From Rhynchopus sp. YZ270_cl-10 (lineage: Eukaryota; Euglenozoa; Diplonemea; Diplonemida; Diplonemidae), in NCBI GenBank assembly GCA_964035575.1, contig OZ037849.1, positions 248,001 through 312,000 of the forward strand: a stretch of 64,000 nt of DNA. Reading direction: 5' to 3'. The notes below the pieces were generated by a model that saw only the letters and a program-made list of their open reading frames with translations, ran no database searches and was not told where the DNA came from. A program made the position numbers and the translations under genes. This document shows, piece after piece, positions 9,028-20,104 of the stretch; the stretch's first letter is position 1; each line of letters starts with the position of its first letter.

Positions 9028-9800
9028 GTAGGGCCCGGGCAAGGGCCCGGGGCAGCACTGGGGCTCCTGAGTCAGAGGTATACCCTGTATGACCCTTTTC
9101 GAGATGGGGCGTGTAAAACTGTATCGAAGAAGAGTCGTGACAATTGAAACACCGAAAAACTTGTCCATTTTTTTTTCCAAATGGCCCTACCACTTTCTGG
9201 GTGGATTCCGCAAACGCCGAAAAACGGGGTTTTGGGTGCAGCACTACCCCATCCCCTTATTGCGCAGCACTGTTGTGGCCGGGGGTCTGGGGTCTGCGCT
9301 TTTTCGGCCGAAAAAGCCTTGTTTTTATTACACACGCTGACCACCCCCCTCAGCTGGTACCCCCCTGCAACCAAATGCACAACCAACGCAGCACTCTCAG
9401 CTCTCTTGAAGGCAGAGACACGCCTATGGATCCCCCAGCCTTTATGTGGTTAGTACGCAGTTCTGCTTATCAGTCCCTCATTCTACCCCCCATATTCCCG
9501 TACTACATCCCATCGATGATAACCCCCAAACGGGGTACGATATTTTGGGTCCCATATTTCCTCCATATTTTGGCGTTGCTCCATATAGGGCGACAAGTAT
9601 GTCAAGGGGAGGGTCGCTGTTAACAAATTTGTGTAACAAACTCATTTTATTATTTTCGACATTTATGAAACCCATATTTGGTGTGACTGACCACCCCAAA
9701 ATAGCGCATCATCGCACTTTGGGGGGGCTTTTTTTTTTTTTTGGGTTTGGAGGTTGTGACTGGAGGTGTGGAGGTGCGGAAAAACCGAATCAAAAACAAT
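9028..9800. repeat. Repeat B + A spacer unit with empty insertion site
   Basis: Repeat B (9028-9262, from GGGCCCGGGCAAGGGCCCG to GCACTACCCCATCCCC) runs straight into repeat A. The same unit upstream of gene 3 is split at 12239/15103 by a 2.86-kb element, so ACTACCCCATCC here is the empty site. Within B, 9161-9210 is a diverged copy of the CCACCAC core. No gene is seen. Confidence 0.7.
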
Positions 9801-10133
9801 GTGAGGAGGGTGAGCTCATGAACGAGGCGACACAGTTCTGATTCAGTATGGTGAGAAAAGTTGTTTCAGTATAGAACCTCAATACCCCTCAGGTGTGTGG
9901 ATCTTGCTCACGTCCACCACAAAACCCAAGACTGAAGAAAGGGGCTCAAAAGCTACGCACTCATGAGCAGTGCACACACCTCATTACACACTGTGCGTGC
10001 AACAGCTTGCATCTATGGAAATAGAGCACAACCACACGCTATGAACACATTCATCAAACGGAGGCTCATGACGTGGCACCACAGCGCTTCCTCACAGTAC
10101 GCAATAAAACGGTACAATCGCAGCCTTGCCCAC

Positions 10134-11927
10134 TCAGATTCCCTTCCCCACCCCAAAGCCTTCTACTCCGTTGTCCCTTCCCACAGCAGTCGTGCATGCC
10201 AAGGCCACACTCAGAAGCCCACCCTTGACTGTCGAGGGATGCACGTTCAAAGGGCTCCGTTCACAAGGACAACCCTGTCCAGCCTCTTCAACCGCTGCTG
10301 CAGACACATCGCCTTTCAGGTACTTCCGCACTGTTGTGTTGTAGTTCTCCCACTTCTTGTTCTTCCCGATCTGGTACATCCATTCTCCAGTTTCTAGCTC
10401 GGCTTCTTCGGTGTTGAGAATAAGTTCGGCAACCACTTCAGGTGTGTCAGAGGTTGCAGACACTTCCACCTTGCACGGAATCAGGCGCATCTCGTGTTCA
10501 CACTCAGCATCGCTGAAGCACACACGGTTGCAGAGCACGTCGCAGCCAAGGATACGTCCTGCACGTTCCATCCCATGCACGTCACGCACAAGTGTGCCCA
10601 CCATGCTGAAGCGACGCATCACTTCACACCCCATGTCACCACGCAGCACCTTCCCAGTTGCAACACCGATGTTCACCTGTGACAGCTTCAAACCCCTCAA
10701 CAGCATCGTTGCTGTGTGCAGTGCTGAGGTGGCGTGGTTTGCACACTGCCTTGACGTGTTGAACGAGCAGTGCACCCTGTCACCAACAAACACGTCCACC
10801 ATCCCACGGTATGACTCTGTTGCCTGCAACGTCTTCAGAAGAAGAGTTGTGAAGAAGGAGGAGAAGTGTGCACTGTCCTGCTCCACCAGACGCAACGTGT
10901 CTTTGATGTTCACCGTCAGCAGAGTCGCCTTCACAGACGTGAGCACCAAAGCAACGTGTCGTGTGTTTGCAGCAGGCAAGCTTCCATTTGTGGAACTACT
11001 CTCAGAAGATGCTGTTTGCTCTGCACAGTCATCCTCTAAACCGACGTCTTCAGTGCACTCAACTTCGCTGTCTTCATCCACAAGCAGACACGTCAGTGGC
11101 AGGTACGCTTTGTACGACCGCAGGTTCTTCTCCAACGCACGCAGTGCCACCGTCATCCCCTCAGGCAGCTCATGTTCATGCTCCTCCAGCAGCTCCGCCA
11201 CCTTCTCCACGTCGTATCCTGCCAGGAGTGAGGCAATCTCCTGCACAGCGTTGATCGTCCGCTCCATTGATGCTTGCTCCTTCAGCACCTCACGTGCGAA
11301 ACCACGTGTCACGATGAAGTCAATCGAAAACACAGATATTGCAGTCAATAGGGTAGGAGAAGGGAACGGTACTGGACAGGGTGGTGTCTCACAGTCAAAC
11401 TTCTCCTTCAAGTAATACAGCCGTCCGTACTTGCCCTCCTGCTCTGCCAACCCAGGGATGTCAAACAGACCAAACCTGAAGCTCTCCTCAACACCAAGCA
11501 GCAGTAACCACATGACAACAAAACCCACAAGACCTTGACTGTACCGTGTGGGCACCTGCATCACAAGCAGCACGTCGATGATGAGCACGAGGAGAGGCCA
11601 CTGTTCAATGAAGATCGTTCGTGCACCCAAATCCCACATCAGTATCCCAAATGTCATCATGTACAACGTGCCCACAACTGTCCTTGTTGTCAACGGAACC
11701 CTGCACAGCACTGCACAGATCGCAATGCTGAGCGTAACCATGTTCATCAGTGTTCCTGCTAAGATGAGGGGAATACTTGTCAGTGAATCAAAACTAGCTA
11801 CCACAGCAAGTACACAAGCCCACCAAGCCACACAGGCAGCGATGAAGAACTGTGTGCGCAGCTCCTTCTTTTTCCTGCTCAGTGTCCCGTCCAAGGAGAG
11901 CACGCCATTGAGACACTGCATCCCCAT
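10134..11927 (-). CDS. Array gene 3: six-TM cyclase-homology protein
   Basis: The product has 597 aa with the standard domain order. Its distinctive regions are loop 1 SFDSLTSIP, loop 3 GARTIFIEQW, loop 5 with EGKYGRLYYL and CETPPCPVPFPSPT, linker EDVGLEDD, and ANTRHVAL. It uses REVLKEQ after TM6 (genes 1, 2 and 4 have RQVLKEQ) and LLRGLKLS inside the cyclase domain, shared only with genes 4 and 9. Such patchwork sharing suggests exchange between copies. Confidence 0.8.
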   Translation of the reverse strand: MGMQCLNGVLSLDGTLSRKKKELRTQFFIAACVAWWACVLAVVASFDSLTSIPLILAGTLMNMVTLSIAICAVLCRVPLTTRTVVGTLYMMTFGILMWDLGARTIFIEQWPLLVLIIDVLLVMQVPTRYSQGLVGFVVMWLLLLGVEESFRFGLFDIPGLAEQEGKYGRLYYLKEKFDCETPPCPVPFPSPTLLTAISVFSIDFIVTRGFAREVLKEQASMERTINAVQEIASLLAGYDVEKVAELLEEHEHELPEGMTVALRALEKNLRSYKAYLPLTCLLVDEDSEVECTEDVGLEDDCAEQTASSESSSTNGSLPAANTRHVALVLTSVKATLLTVNIKDTLRLVEQDSAHFSSFFTTLLLKTLQATESYRGMVDVFVGDRVHCSFNTSRQCANHATSALHTATMLLRGLKLSQVNIGVATGKVLRGDMGCEVMRRFSMVGTLVRDVHGMERAGRILGCDVLCNRVCFSDAECEHEMRLIPCKVEVSATSDTPEVVAELILNTEEAELETGEWMYQIGKNKKWENYNTTVRKYLKGDVSAAAVEEAGQGCPCERSPLNVHPSTVKGGLLSVALACTTAVGRDNGVEGFGVGKGI

Positions 11928-12027
11928 CTCCCCTCCCGTCAGGTACCTGTGTTCTTGTGGAGGGGTGGTTGGAGTGGTTGGGTAAGAAATGGTAAAGACA
12001 GCACAATCGGTTGGAAAATGTAAGAAC

Positions 12028-12239
12028 AGAAGGGCAAGGGACAGGGACAGGGACAGCGGCCAGCACTGGGGCTCCTGAGTTAGGGGTATATCCCGTGTGA
12101 CCCTTTCCGAGATGGGGCGTGTAAAACTGGTCGTGAAAATGTAAACACCGAAAACCCCATTTTTTCCAAAATGGCCCCACCACTTTCTGGGTGGATTCCG
12201 GTGACGCCGAAAAACGGGGTTTTGGGTGCCCTACCCCGT
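12028..12239. repeat. Repeat B, interrupted copy
   Basis: This is homologous to 9028-9255. It ends at TACCCCGT (12232-12239), which is repeated after the inserted element at 15103-15110. Position 12152-12200 holds a CCACCAC core copy. Confidence 0.7.
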
Positions 12240-12612
12240 AAGGGTCCCCCTTTTCAGCTTTTGAAATAATAAAAGACATAAAAGACATAAAAGACATGTT
12301 AAAAGACATGTAGTACACTTCCGGCTGTGCCTTGCTGTTGGCCTGAATGACACGGCTGCTGCATGCCCCCTCGTCCGTGAGGAAGTGACCCAACTCAGCA
12401 AGAACGCCTTCGTGGTCCTCCTCCTTGAACAGCTCGTAACGGCCGTCTCTGGCTTTGCCAGCAGGTCTGTCTGTGACCCTGTTAGAACACCAGGATGTGG
12501 TCCTGAAGCGCAGGCTTTGTCTTCTCGTTCATATCTGACTCGAACGCGGACGTCGTCGCCAACACCACTGTGTCATTTCCCAGGTACTGCTTGCTGTTTC
12601 TGCCTTGAACCA

Positions 12613-12647
12613 CGGTAAGAAGTGTCACTTCGAGACACTTCTTACCG
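12613..12647. repeat. Perfect 14-bp inverted repeat
   Basis: CGGTAAGAAGTGTC and GACACTTCTTACCG are separated by seven bases. It lies inside the 2.86-kb element and may be a subterminal hairpin or an insertion scar. Confidence 0.6.
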
Positions 12648-13439
12648 GGGTTTGGGTTGAAACTCGTGGTTTCTGGTGAATAACGCCGGTTTTCCCATAG
12701 AACCCTTAAGAAACGCACGTTTCTGAGGCATTTTACACCAAAAATCGCTACACGAAAATAGGAATTAAGTTGAATTCTAAACACCTCGATTTTTGGCCCA
12801 ATCTTTCCAACGCCGAAAAAATCTGACACTTTGGTGCCTTTGCGTAAGTCGATTTTTGGTGAACCATGTATGGGCGAAGGGGTGAGGGGACGATAGCGGA
12901 AGCAATTTAGTTTTGCGAATCCTAAAACTCTCTGCCTCGTGGAGTTAACACAAACGAACGGAACTCAACGAACCGAACCGATCTGAACGCATGGTAAGCT
13001 AGATAAAACACGTGCGTGGTGACAAAACGCAACGCTGTTCATAGGTTTCGTTGTCCGTTTTTGCTCACAAACGACCCAAAAACGACCTTCTGTGTGACCA
13101 CACATGGTTCTGACACCCCAGAATCGCTTTTCCCAGCCCACATAGCCAGGTATGGACCCAAAAAAACCACCCAAAAGGTGAAAATCCCGGGTTTACAACG
13201 CTGTATGTCTTTTATGTGTCTTTTATGTCTTTTAAGCGAAAAAGTGGAATTTTAAAAGACATAAAGGAGGCACGGCAAAAATGCGCATTTTTGATATTTT
13301 TGATATTTTTGGCAGAATTTTTTGGGCGTTTTTTGCGTTTTTTTTAGGGAAAAATAGTGAGGGGAGTTGGGTCCAGTCATAGGAAGTATAGAGAATTTTT
13401 GAAAAATTCTTCCATTGGAATAAGGGTTTGCGGGCCTTG

Positions 13440-13480
13440 CCCTCTGAGGTGTTAGAAGGTTTGCAGGTTTGCAGGTTTGC
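13440..13480. repeat. Short 7-bp tandem repeat (GGTTTGCA-like)
   Basis: Four copies of GGTTTGCA/AGGTTTGC lie in tandem in the interior of the 2.86-kb element. There is no coding content. The 13480-14090 stretch after it holds no recognisable gene. Confidence 0.6.
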
Positions 13481-14096
13481 AGGTTTAAGGAGGCGAATCT
13501 GTGTGGATGAGGGTTGAGGGTGCTTAGATGGGGTATGATACTGAGGTGCTTAAATGGTGGTTTTGTAGGTTACATAGTCACGAGACTGCCCTTGTATTAA
13601 AAGGGGGAAGAGGGGAGATGATAGGGGACAAGGCTACCAATCCGACTTAAACCGACTCAGTAGGGTCAGGTCGGACCGACCCAAACCTACCCAGCAAAAA
13701 GGTCAAAAAATAGATGTCAATTTTGAGACACTTTTTTTCCACTTTTTTCCTTAGGGATTTTTCCAGGTACTTAGCGAAGCGTTAGGGCGACTTAAGTCCC
13801 TTGGCCCCAGCGCCCTATGGGGCGCCTCCTCGTCGGGCTGTTAGGGCCCTCCGGTGGCCAGGTTCTTTCTCTGGGCTTAGAGGCTCGAAGTTCCCCGTCA
13901 GATTGGAGCTGGTGTGCTTTATGAGGCTCGCTCGTCTAGATTGAGGCTCGCTCGTCCGGATTGGGCTAGCTCGTCCGCCTTCGGCTAGACCCTCCGCCTT
14001 TGGGTGGGCTCGTGGATCTCCGTTATGTACGTACGGGTTCGATACTCTGGTTGGAGTGTGACAGCACGCCATTTCTTGAGCACGTTGGTAACACAC

Positions 14097-14725
14097 GAAG
14101 TGCAATGGCGATAATGGAAAGATAGATGCCGGCATTGGTGAATTGCTGGAGTTCTGCACAGGAAGCTAGCATGACGTAGAATCACTGTGTGAACAAAATG
14201 ACCGTATTTTGGTTGAAAATTTGACTTGAAAATTTTTTTCATAATTTGCCCAATCGAAGGTTTTCCTTGGATTTTTTGGGCCATTTTATGACGTACCACG
14301 CCCGATTTTGGGCGAAAAAAAAATTTTTTTTTTGGTCAAAAATCGCCTTGTATTACCACTGTATTGGTGTAGGCTTGTACACAGAAGTGTGTTTTGTGTA
14401 ACCACAGATGGTCAAAACACCCGATTTTTGCATTTTTTTTGCATTTTTTGGTGCCCAAAGACCCACCTCAGTGGTCGAAATTTTCCCGAAAAAAAAAATT
14501 TTTTTTTTTGAGATTTTTCGATTTTTTGACAAGGCGCTGGCCCATACAAAGTGCACTGGCGGTACAGAAAATGGCTGGGGAATAAACTCTAGATGCTCAA
14601 AACAGCCCAATTCATGCTTTTTTTGACTTTTTGGTCTCAGAAGGGTGCCTAGGGTGTAGTGAGCAGGCCTCAAAAACACTTGTGAAAAAAAAAAAAAAAT
14701 TTTTTTTTTTTGAGATTTTTCGATT
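14097..14725. repeat. Long AnTn block, uninterrupted copy
   Basis: This block matches 56331-56660 and then 57773-58045 almost base for base. It contains several A-run/T-run palindromes and the phrase CCCAAAGACCCACCTCAGTG. At 14428-14443 the sequence passes straight through the point where the right-hand copy holds a 1.1-kb insertion. Confidence 0.8.
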
Positions 14726-15102
14726 TTTTTTGACAAGGCGCTGGCCCATACAAACTGTACAGGGTGGGTATTTTATACACAAAATAGCCGTGGAATAAAT
14801 TCTAGATGCTCAAAACATCAAAATTCTGGCTTTATTTGCATTTTTGGTGCAGACATGTGCAAAAAAAAAAAATTTTTTTTTGTGGGAAAAATTTTGTGAT
14901 GTCGAAAAAAAAAATTTTTTTTCTTGAAAGAGGCACGGCACTTTTGTGGAATTTTGTGGAATTTTGTGGGATTTTTTATAAGGGGAAAAAGTAGAAGTCG
15001 AGTTTTTGAAATTCCACAAAATTCCACAAAATTCCACAAAAGTGCCGTGCCTCCAAAAGACGTCTTTTAAAAGACATGTTAAAAGACAAGGGGGACCCTT
15101 AG

Positions 15103-15641
15103 TACCCCGTCCCCTTATTGCGCACCACGGTTGTGGCCGGGGGTCTGGGCTGTTCTATTACGCACGCTGACCACTCGCCTGCAACCAAATACACAACCAA
15201 CGCAGCACTCTCAGCTCTCTTGCAGGCGAGACACGTCTATGGATCCCCCAGCCTTTATGTGGTTAGTATGCAAGTCTGCTCATAAACCCCTCATTGTACG
15301 CCGCATGTTCCTGTAGTACATCTAAATTCGATGACAACCCTCATATGGGGGCCGGTATTTTGGGACCCATGTCCTTTATATTTGGAGTTTCCCCAAATGG
15401 GGGGACAAGTATGTCAAGGGGAGGGTCGGTGTAAATTTGTGTAACAATCTCATTTTTTTTTCCTTTTCGACATTTTTGAAACCCATACTTGGTATAGCTG
15501 ACGAACCCAAAATAGGACTGCGTCGCAGTTTGGGTGGGTTTTATTTTTGGGTTTGGTGGCTGGGTGACCTGCTGTGGAGTCGTGCAAGACTCGAATCAAC
15601 AATGTCCATGCCCAAAAGCATCTTGCCAGGTCAGCAAATGT
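15103..15641. repeat. Repeat A, complete copy joined to gene 4 flank
   Basis: It continues repeat B after the inserted element and ends at CAGCAAATGTA, where it joins the 3' flank of gene 4. This junction gives the empty site for the element at 352-4248. No gene is present. Confidence 0.7.
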
Positions 15642-15987
15642 AATAATAAATAGACTATTTGAAGGCCAGATACAAAACATTTAATAACACACGAAGTAAG
15701 AGAAGTGCTGATGCAGCCACCTCCCACTGACCCACGTACGATGCCAGCCCCAGATGAAAGCACAAAGAAAAGGCACTTCCTTTGTTGCAACGCTTCTCCA
15801 CCCCCACCACGACCTCATGAGCAGTGCACACACCTGATGCCACATTGTGCGTGCAACAGCTTGCATCTATGGAAATAGAGCACAGCCACACGCTATGAAC
15901 ACATTCATCAAACGGAGGCTCATGACGTGGCACCACAGCGCTTCCTCACAGTGCGCAATAAAACGGTACAATCGCAGCCTTGCCCAC

Positions 15988-17790
15988 TCAGATTCCCTTC
16001 CCCACCCCAAAGCCTTCTACTCCGTCGTCCCTTCCCACAGCAGTCGTGCATGCCAAGGCCACACTCAGAAGCCCACCCTTGACTGTTGAGGGATGCACGT
16101 TCAAAGGGCTCCGTTCACAAGGACAACCCTGTCCAGCCTCTTCAACCGCTGCTGCAGACACATCGCCTTTCAGGTACTTCCGCACTGCTGTGTTGTAGTT
16201 CTCCCACTTCTTGTTCTTCCCGATCTGGTACATCCATTCTCCAGTTTCTTCCTCGGCTTCTTCGGTGTTGAGAATAAGCTCGGCAACCACTTCAGGTGTG
16301 TCAGAGGTTGCAGACACTTCCACCTTGCACGGAATCAGGCGCATCTCGTGTTCACACTCAGCATCGCTGAAGCACACACGGTTGCAGAGCACGTCGCACC
16401 CAAGGATACGTCCTGCACGTTCCATCCCATGCACGTCACGCACAAGTGTGCCCACCATGCTGAAGCGGCGCATCACTGCACACCCCATGTCACCACGCAG
16501 CACCTTCCCAGTTGCAACACCGATGTTCACCTGCGACAGCTTCAACCCCCTCAACAGCATCGTTGCTGTGTGCAGTGCTGAGGTGGCGTGGTTTGCACAC
16601 TGCCTTGACGTGTTGAACGAGCAGTGCACCCTGTCACCCACAAACACGTCCACCATCCCACGGTATGACTCTGTTGCCTGCAACGTCTTCAGAAGAAGAG
16701 TTGTGAAGAAGGAGGAGAAGTGTGCACTGTCCTGCTCCACCAGACGCAACGTGTCTTTGATGTTCACCGTCAGCAGAGTCGCCTTCACAGACGTGAGCCC
16801 CAAAGCAACGTGCCGTGCAATTGCAGCAGGTAAGGTTCCATTTGTGGAACTACTCTCAGAAGATGCTGTTTGCTCTGCACAATCTTGTTCTGCCCCTTCT
16901 GTGCTGACGTCTTCAGCACACTCAACTTCGCTGTCCTCATCCACAAACAGACACGTCTGTGGCAGGTACGCTTTGTACGACCGCAGGTTCTTCTCCAACG
17001 CACGCAGTGCCACCGTCATCCCCTCAGGCAGCTCATGTTCATGCTCCTCCAGCAGCTCCGCCACCTTCTCCACGTCGTACCTTGCCAGGAGTGAGGCAAT
17101 CTCCTGCACACGGTTGATCGTCCGCTCCATTGATGCTTGCTCCTTCAGGACTTGGCGTGCGAAACCACGTGTCACGATGAAGTCAATCGAAAACACAGAT
17201 ATTGCAGTCAATAGGGTAGGAGAAGGGAACTTTACTGGACAGGGTGGTGTCTCACAGTCAAACTTCTCCTTCAAGTAATACAGCCGTCCGAAGTCACCCT
17301 CCTGCTCTGCCAACCCGGGGATGTCAAACAGACCAAACCTGAAGCTCTCCTCAACACCAAGCAGCAGTAACCACAGGACAATAAAACAGACAAGACCTTG
17401 ACTGTACCGTGTGGGCACCTGCATCACAAGCAGCATGTCGATGACGAGCACGAGCATAGGCCACTGCTCAATGAAGATCGTTCGTCCACTCAAATCCCAC
17501 ATCAGTAATGCACACGTCATCATGTACAACGTGCCCACCACCACCCTTGTTGTCAACGGAACCCTGCACAGCACTGCACAGATCGCAATGCTGAGCGCAA
17601 GCAGGAGCACCAGTGCTCCTGCTAAGATGATGGGAATACTTCTCTGTGAATCAAAATTAGCGAGCACAGCAAGTACAGTAGCACACCAAGCCACACAGGC
17701 AGCGATGAAGAACTGTGTTCGCAACTCCTTCTTTTTCCTGCTCAGTGTCCCGTCCAAGGAGAGCACGCCATTGAGACACTGCATCCCCAT
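15988..17790 (-). CDS. Array gene 4: six-TM cyclase-homology protein
   Basis: The product has 600 aa from the conserved start MGMQ. The open frame extends 52 codons further upstream (to 17946), but that part is spacer sequence that is interrupted in other copies. Distinctive regions are loop 1 NFDSQRSIP, loop 3 SGRTIFIEQW, CETPPCPVKFPSPT, INRVQEI in the linker, LPQTCLFVDED, and linker AEDVSTEGAEQD. The cyclase domain has CAVMRRF, shared with gene 9. Confidence 0.8.
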   Translation of the reverse strand: MGMQCLNGVLSLDGTLSRKKKELRTQFFIAACVAWCATVLAVLANFDSQRSIPIILAGALVLLLALSIAICAVLCRVPLTTRVVVGTLYMMTCALLMWDLSGRTIFIEQWPMLVLVIDMLLVMQVPTRYSQGLVCFIVLWLLLLGVEESFRFGLFDIPGLAEQEGDFGRLYYLKEKFDCETPPCPVKFPSPTLLTAISVFSIDFIVTRGFARQVLKEQASMERTINRVQEIASLLARYDVEKVAELLEEHEHELPEGMTVALRALEKNLRSYKAYLPQTCLFVDEDSEVECAEDVSTEGAEQDCAEQTASSESSSTNGTLPAAIARHVALGLTSVKATLLTVNIKDTLRLVEQDSAHFSSFFTTLLLKTLQATESYRGMVDVFVGDRVHCSFNTSRQCANHATSALHTATMLLRGLKLSQVNIGVATGKVLRGDMGCAVMRRFSMVGTLVRDVHGMERAGRILGCDVLCNRVCFSDAECEHEMRLIPCKVEVSATSDTPEVVAELILNTEEAEEETGEWMYQIGKNKKWENYNTAVRKYLKGDVSAAAVEEAGQGCPCERSPLNVHPSTVKGGLLSVALACTTAVGRDDGVEGFGVGKGI

Positions 17791-17879
17791 CTCCCCTCCC
17801 GTCAGGTACCTGTGTTCTTGTGGAGGAGTGGTTGAGTAAAAAATGATAAAGAGAACGCAAGTTGGAAAGTAAAAGAACA

Positions 17880-18060
17880 GAACTAAAGTTTCCCGTACAT
17901 TGCTCTTACGGAGGGAACACACTACGAGACGAAGTCTTGCTTGCACATCACTGAAGACTGACAGAAGGAGTTGTGGGATGTTGTGAGGAAGACCAAACGA
18001 TGGGTATGCCTGGTATGTGGATGGCGCAACAGCAACAAGGACAAAAACGAGGCGAAGAAA
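17880..18060. repeat. Duplicated 5' flank block
   Basis: It resembles 6463-6640, 33000-33160, 35480-35650 and 37850-38020. Common elements are GGAGGGAACACACTACGAGA (or the GGGGACACACTGCGAG form) and GATGTTGTGAGGAAGACC. Its fixed position 5' of the array genes makes it a candidate promoter or leader region; this is inference. Confidence 0.5.
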
Positions 18061-19160
18061 ACAGCAGCAACTTGGGGTGGCCCGGGAGTATGGCGTCTAG
18101 CTTTTACAAAAATTAAAAAAAAAACAAGTAATTGCTATCCAGGGCATATCCTAAGTCTGTACCCGGTACCCGCGGGTTTTTGAAAAAAAGTGCGCCCCTT
18201 TTTTTTGCACGGCTATAAGGTCCCACGTTGCCCCTTTTTTTTGCACGAGGGGTCTAGGGGGTCTAAGGGGAAACCTACTTGACAAAAGTGCCCGTAAAAA
18301 AAATATTTGGAAAGATCTTGTGCGAAACAGTCCAAAAACACCATTTTCGGTGGGGAAAAATTCACCCCCTATGGGATGGCCCGTGGTCGCAGCGAAGTGT
18401 CGTTTTCTAGTTTTTTTGTGTACCTGTGTACTGTGTACTGTATATTTGGGTTTGCTAATCCTTAACACTCGCAAAACCCTGTGTGTGGGTTTTTGGGTGG
18501 TTTTTGCCCACAAACGGCTTTGTCGTTTTTGGGTGTGAAAACGTGGATTGTGTGACAAGGCAAAGGGCACGTGTGCACGACCGTGTGTGGCCCACGCAGG
18601 GTTCTGATAACGCGCAAGCGTGTTTTCGGCGCCACATACACGGGTCTGGGCCAAAAAACCGGGTTTTGTGTTGAAACTTGTGGTTTTTGGTGCAAAACGC
18701 CTGTTTTGCCTATAGAATCCTTAAAGAACACACGGTTTCAAAGGCGTTTCCACGTAAACTCGCGACATGAAAATGGGAATTAAAAACAAATCTCTCAGAG
18801 ATCTGATTTATTGAAGTTCTCAGAAATGGCCCAATCTTTCCAATGCCGAAAAAATCTTACACTTTGGTGACTCTGCGAAATGTCGACAATCCAAACGATT
18901 GGTGGACCCCGTGTGTACTGTGTATACTGTGTGTACTGTGTATACAGGCTCTCACAGCTCTCACTAACTCTCACTAAGCTCTCACAGGCTCTCACGAGCT
19001 CTCACTAACTCTGAGGGGTTTTTTGTTAGTGGTGTGATGTGGCTGGCAACATGTATTCTGTGGTGGTCAAACGTGAAATATTCCTTCTTCAATGGATTTA
19101 TTGGGCGTATGTTATACTGGGACAATGTGGTCAGATCACTCTTCAGACCACCTGGCGTTT

Positions 19161-19645
19161 GTATTGTGTATATTGTGTATACTGTGTATACTGTGTATAC
19201 TGTGTATACTGTGTATACTGTGTATACTGTGTATACTGTGTATACTGTGTATACTGTGTATACTGTGTATACTGTGTATACTGTGTATACTGTGTATACT
19301 GTGTATACTGTGTATACTGTGTATACTGTGTATACTGTGTATACTTTGTATACTGTGTATACTGTGTATACTGTGTATACTGTGTATACTGTGTATACTG
19401 TATACTGTGTATACTGTGTATACTGTGTATACTGTGTATACTGTGTATACTGTGTATACTGTGTATACTGTGTATACTGTGTATACTGTGTATACTTTGT
19501 ATACTGTGTATACTGTGTATACTGTGTATACTGTGTATACTGTGTATACTGTGTATACTGTATACTGTGTATACTGTGTATACTGTGTATACTGTGTATA
19601 CTGTGTATACTGTGTATACTGTGTATACTGTGTATACTGTGTACT
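19161..19645. repeat. 9-bp satellite (TGTGTATAC)n
   Basis: About 54 copies of TGTGTATAC occur with a few variants (TTTGTATAC, or a missing TG). The unit contains the palindrome GTATAC, so the array can form repeated short hairpins. It reads open in all frames, which is an artefact. Short related runs are at 18421-18442 and 18911-18950. Confidence 0.95.
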
Positions 19646-19653
19646 GAGGAAAT

Positions 19654-19724
19654 TGACCAAAAACGAGAACTTGTCCATTTCGGCAAATTGACCCCACCAC
19701 TGGCCGGACGGATTCCGGAAATGT
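19654..19724 (+). repeat. CCACCAC core copy
   Basis: ACTTGTCCATTTCGGCAAAT, TGACCCCACCAC and CGGACGGATTCCGGAAATG lie in this order. It nearly matches 58937-59005 and 59118-59180. Confidence 0.7.
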
Positions 19725-19825
19725 AAATGCCGATGTTTAAAAGCGCCACCAACGATGAAACCTGGAAAAAAAATCAAAAAAAAATCCGCCCCTTTTTTTT
19801 GCACCCTTTTGGCAAATTTGGCCGC

Positions 19826-20104
19826 TCAGACCTCATATTTAGGATATGCCCTGTTGCTATCGGAAAAAAAACGGGGTGTGATGTGGAACTCCATCCTGTA
19901 GAAAGAATCTACAACACGCCCAGCATTCTGCTCTTCTGCGGGTATGCTTAAACGCTCTTCGTACGCTGCCAGACCCACTGGGACGCCAGCATCTGAAACG
20001 TTCAAGAAGGAGGGGCTGTCCTCTTCGTCCAGCACCATCTGATCGATAGCGTTGTTGGACGTCGGCTCGGCAGGCTCGGCGTGTTCCAGCTCGTTTTTGT
20101 CCAC
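19826..20104 (-). CDS. Hypothetical 92-aa acidic ORF in a mobile module
   Basis: The ORF starts MDKNELEHAEPAEP and contains DQMVLDEEDSPSFLN and YEERLSIPAEEQNAGR. It lies inside a module bounded by ACAAGTAATTGC-type inverted repeats. A second copy on the opposite strand at 53430-53680 is about 94 percent identical in DNA but has a frame change after LDEEDSPP. The last residues here (NRAYPKYEV) come from the inverted repeat of the nested hAT-like element, so the original end is lost. Function is unknown; an accessory transposon protein is possible. Confidence 0.35.
   Translation of the reverse strand: MDKNELEHAEPAEPTSNNAIDQMVLDEEDSPSFLNVSDAGVPVGLAAYEERLSIPAEEQNAGRVVDSFYRMEFHITPRFFSDSNRAYPKYEV

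Larger units (their letters stand above)
12240..15102. mobile_element. 2.86-kb TIR element with 8-bp target duplication (hAT-like, non-autonomous)
   Basis: AAGGGTCCCCCTT (12240-12252) and AAGGGGGACCCTT (15088-15100) are perfect inverted repeats. TACCCCGT flanks both sides and the related spacer at 9244-9262 is uninterrupted. Subterminal AAAAGACAT repeats occur at both ends. An 8-bp duplication is typical of hAT elements; no transposase was found. The interior shares segments with the 18140-19853 element (12640-12850 with 18655-18890; 13030-13170 with 18500-18660), so the two are related. Confidence 0.65.
18140..19853. mobile_element. 1.71-kb hAT-like element, nested insertion
   Basis: CAGGGCATATCCTAA (18140-18154) and TTAGGATATGCCCTG (19839-19853) are perfect 15-bp inverted repeats with the CAGGG start common in hAT elements. 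TTGCTATC flanks both sides (18132-18139 and 19854-19861) as an 8-bp duplication. The target was the end of another element (ACAAGTAATTGCTATC), whose intact copy is at 53255-53697. No transposase is present. The interior carries the 9-bp satellite and segments shared with the 12240-15102 element. Confidence 0.8.

Noticed and set aside
17791-17946. N-terminal extensions of array genes 4, 5 and 9 in the open frame
   Set aside because: The extra codons are spacer or repeat E sequence, are interrupted or different in other copies, and lie upstream of the acceptor-like AG and the universally conserved MGMQ start.
19034-19726. Large ORFs of YTVYTV/CILCIL repeats
   Set aside because: Direct consequence of a 9-bp satellite without stop codons in any frame.
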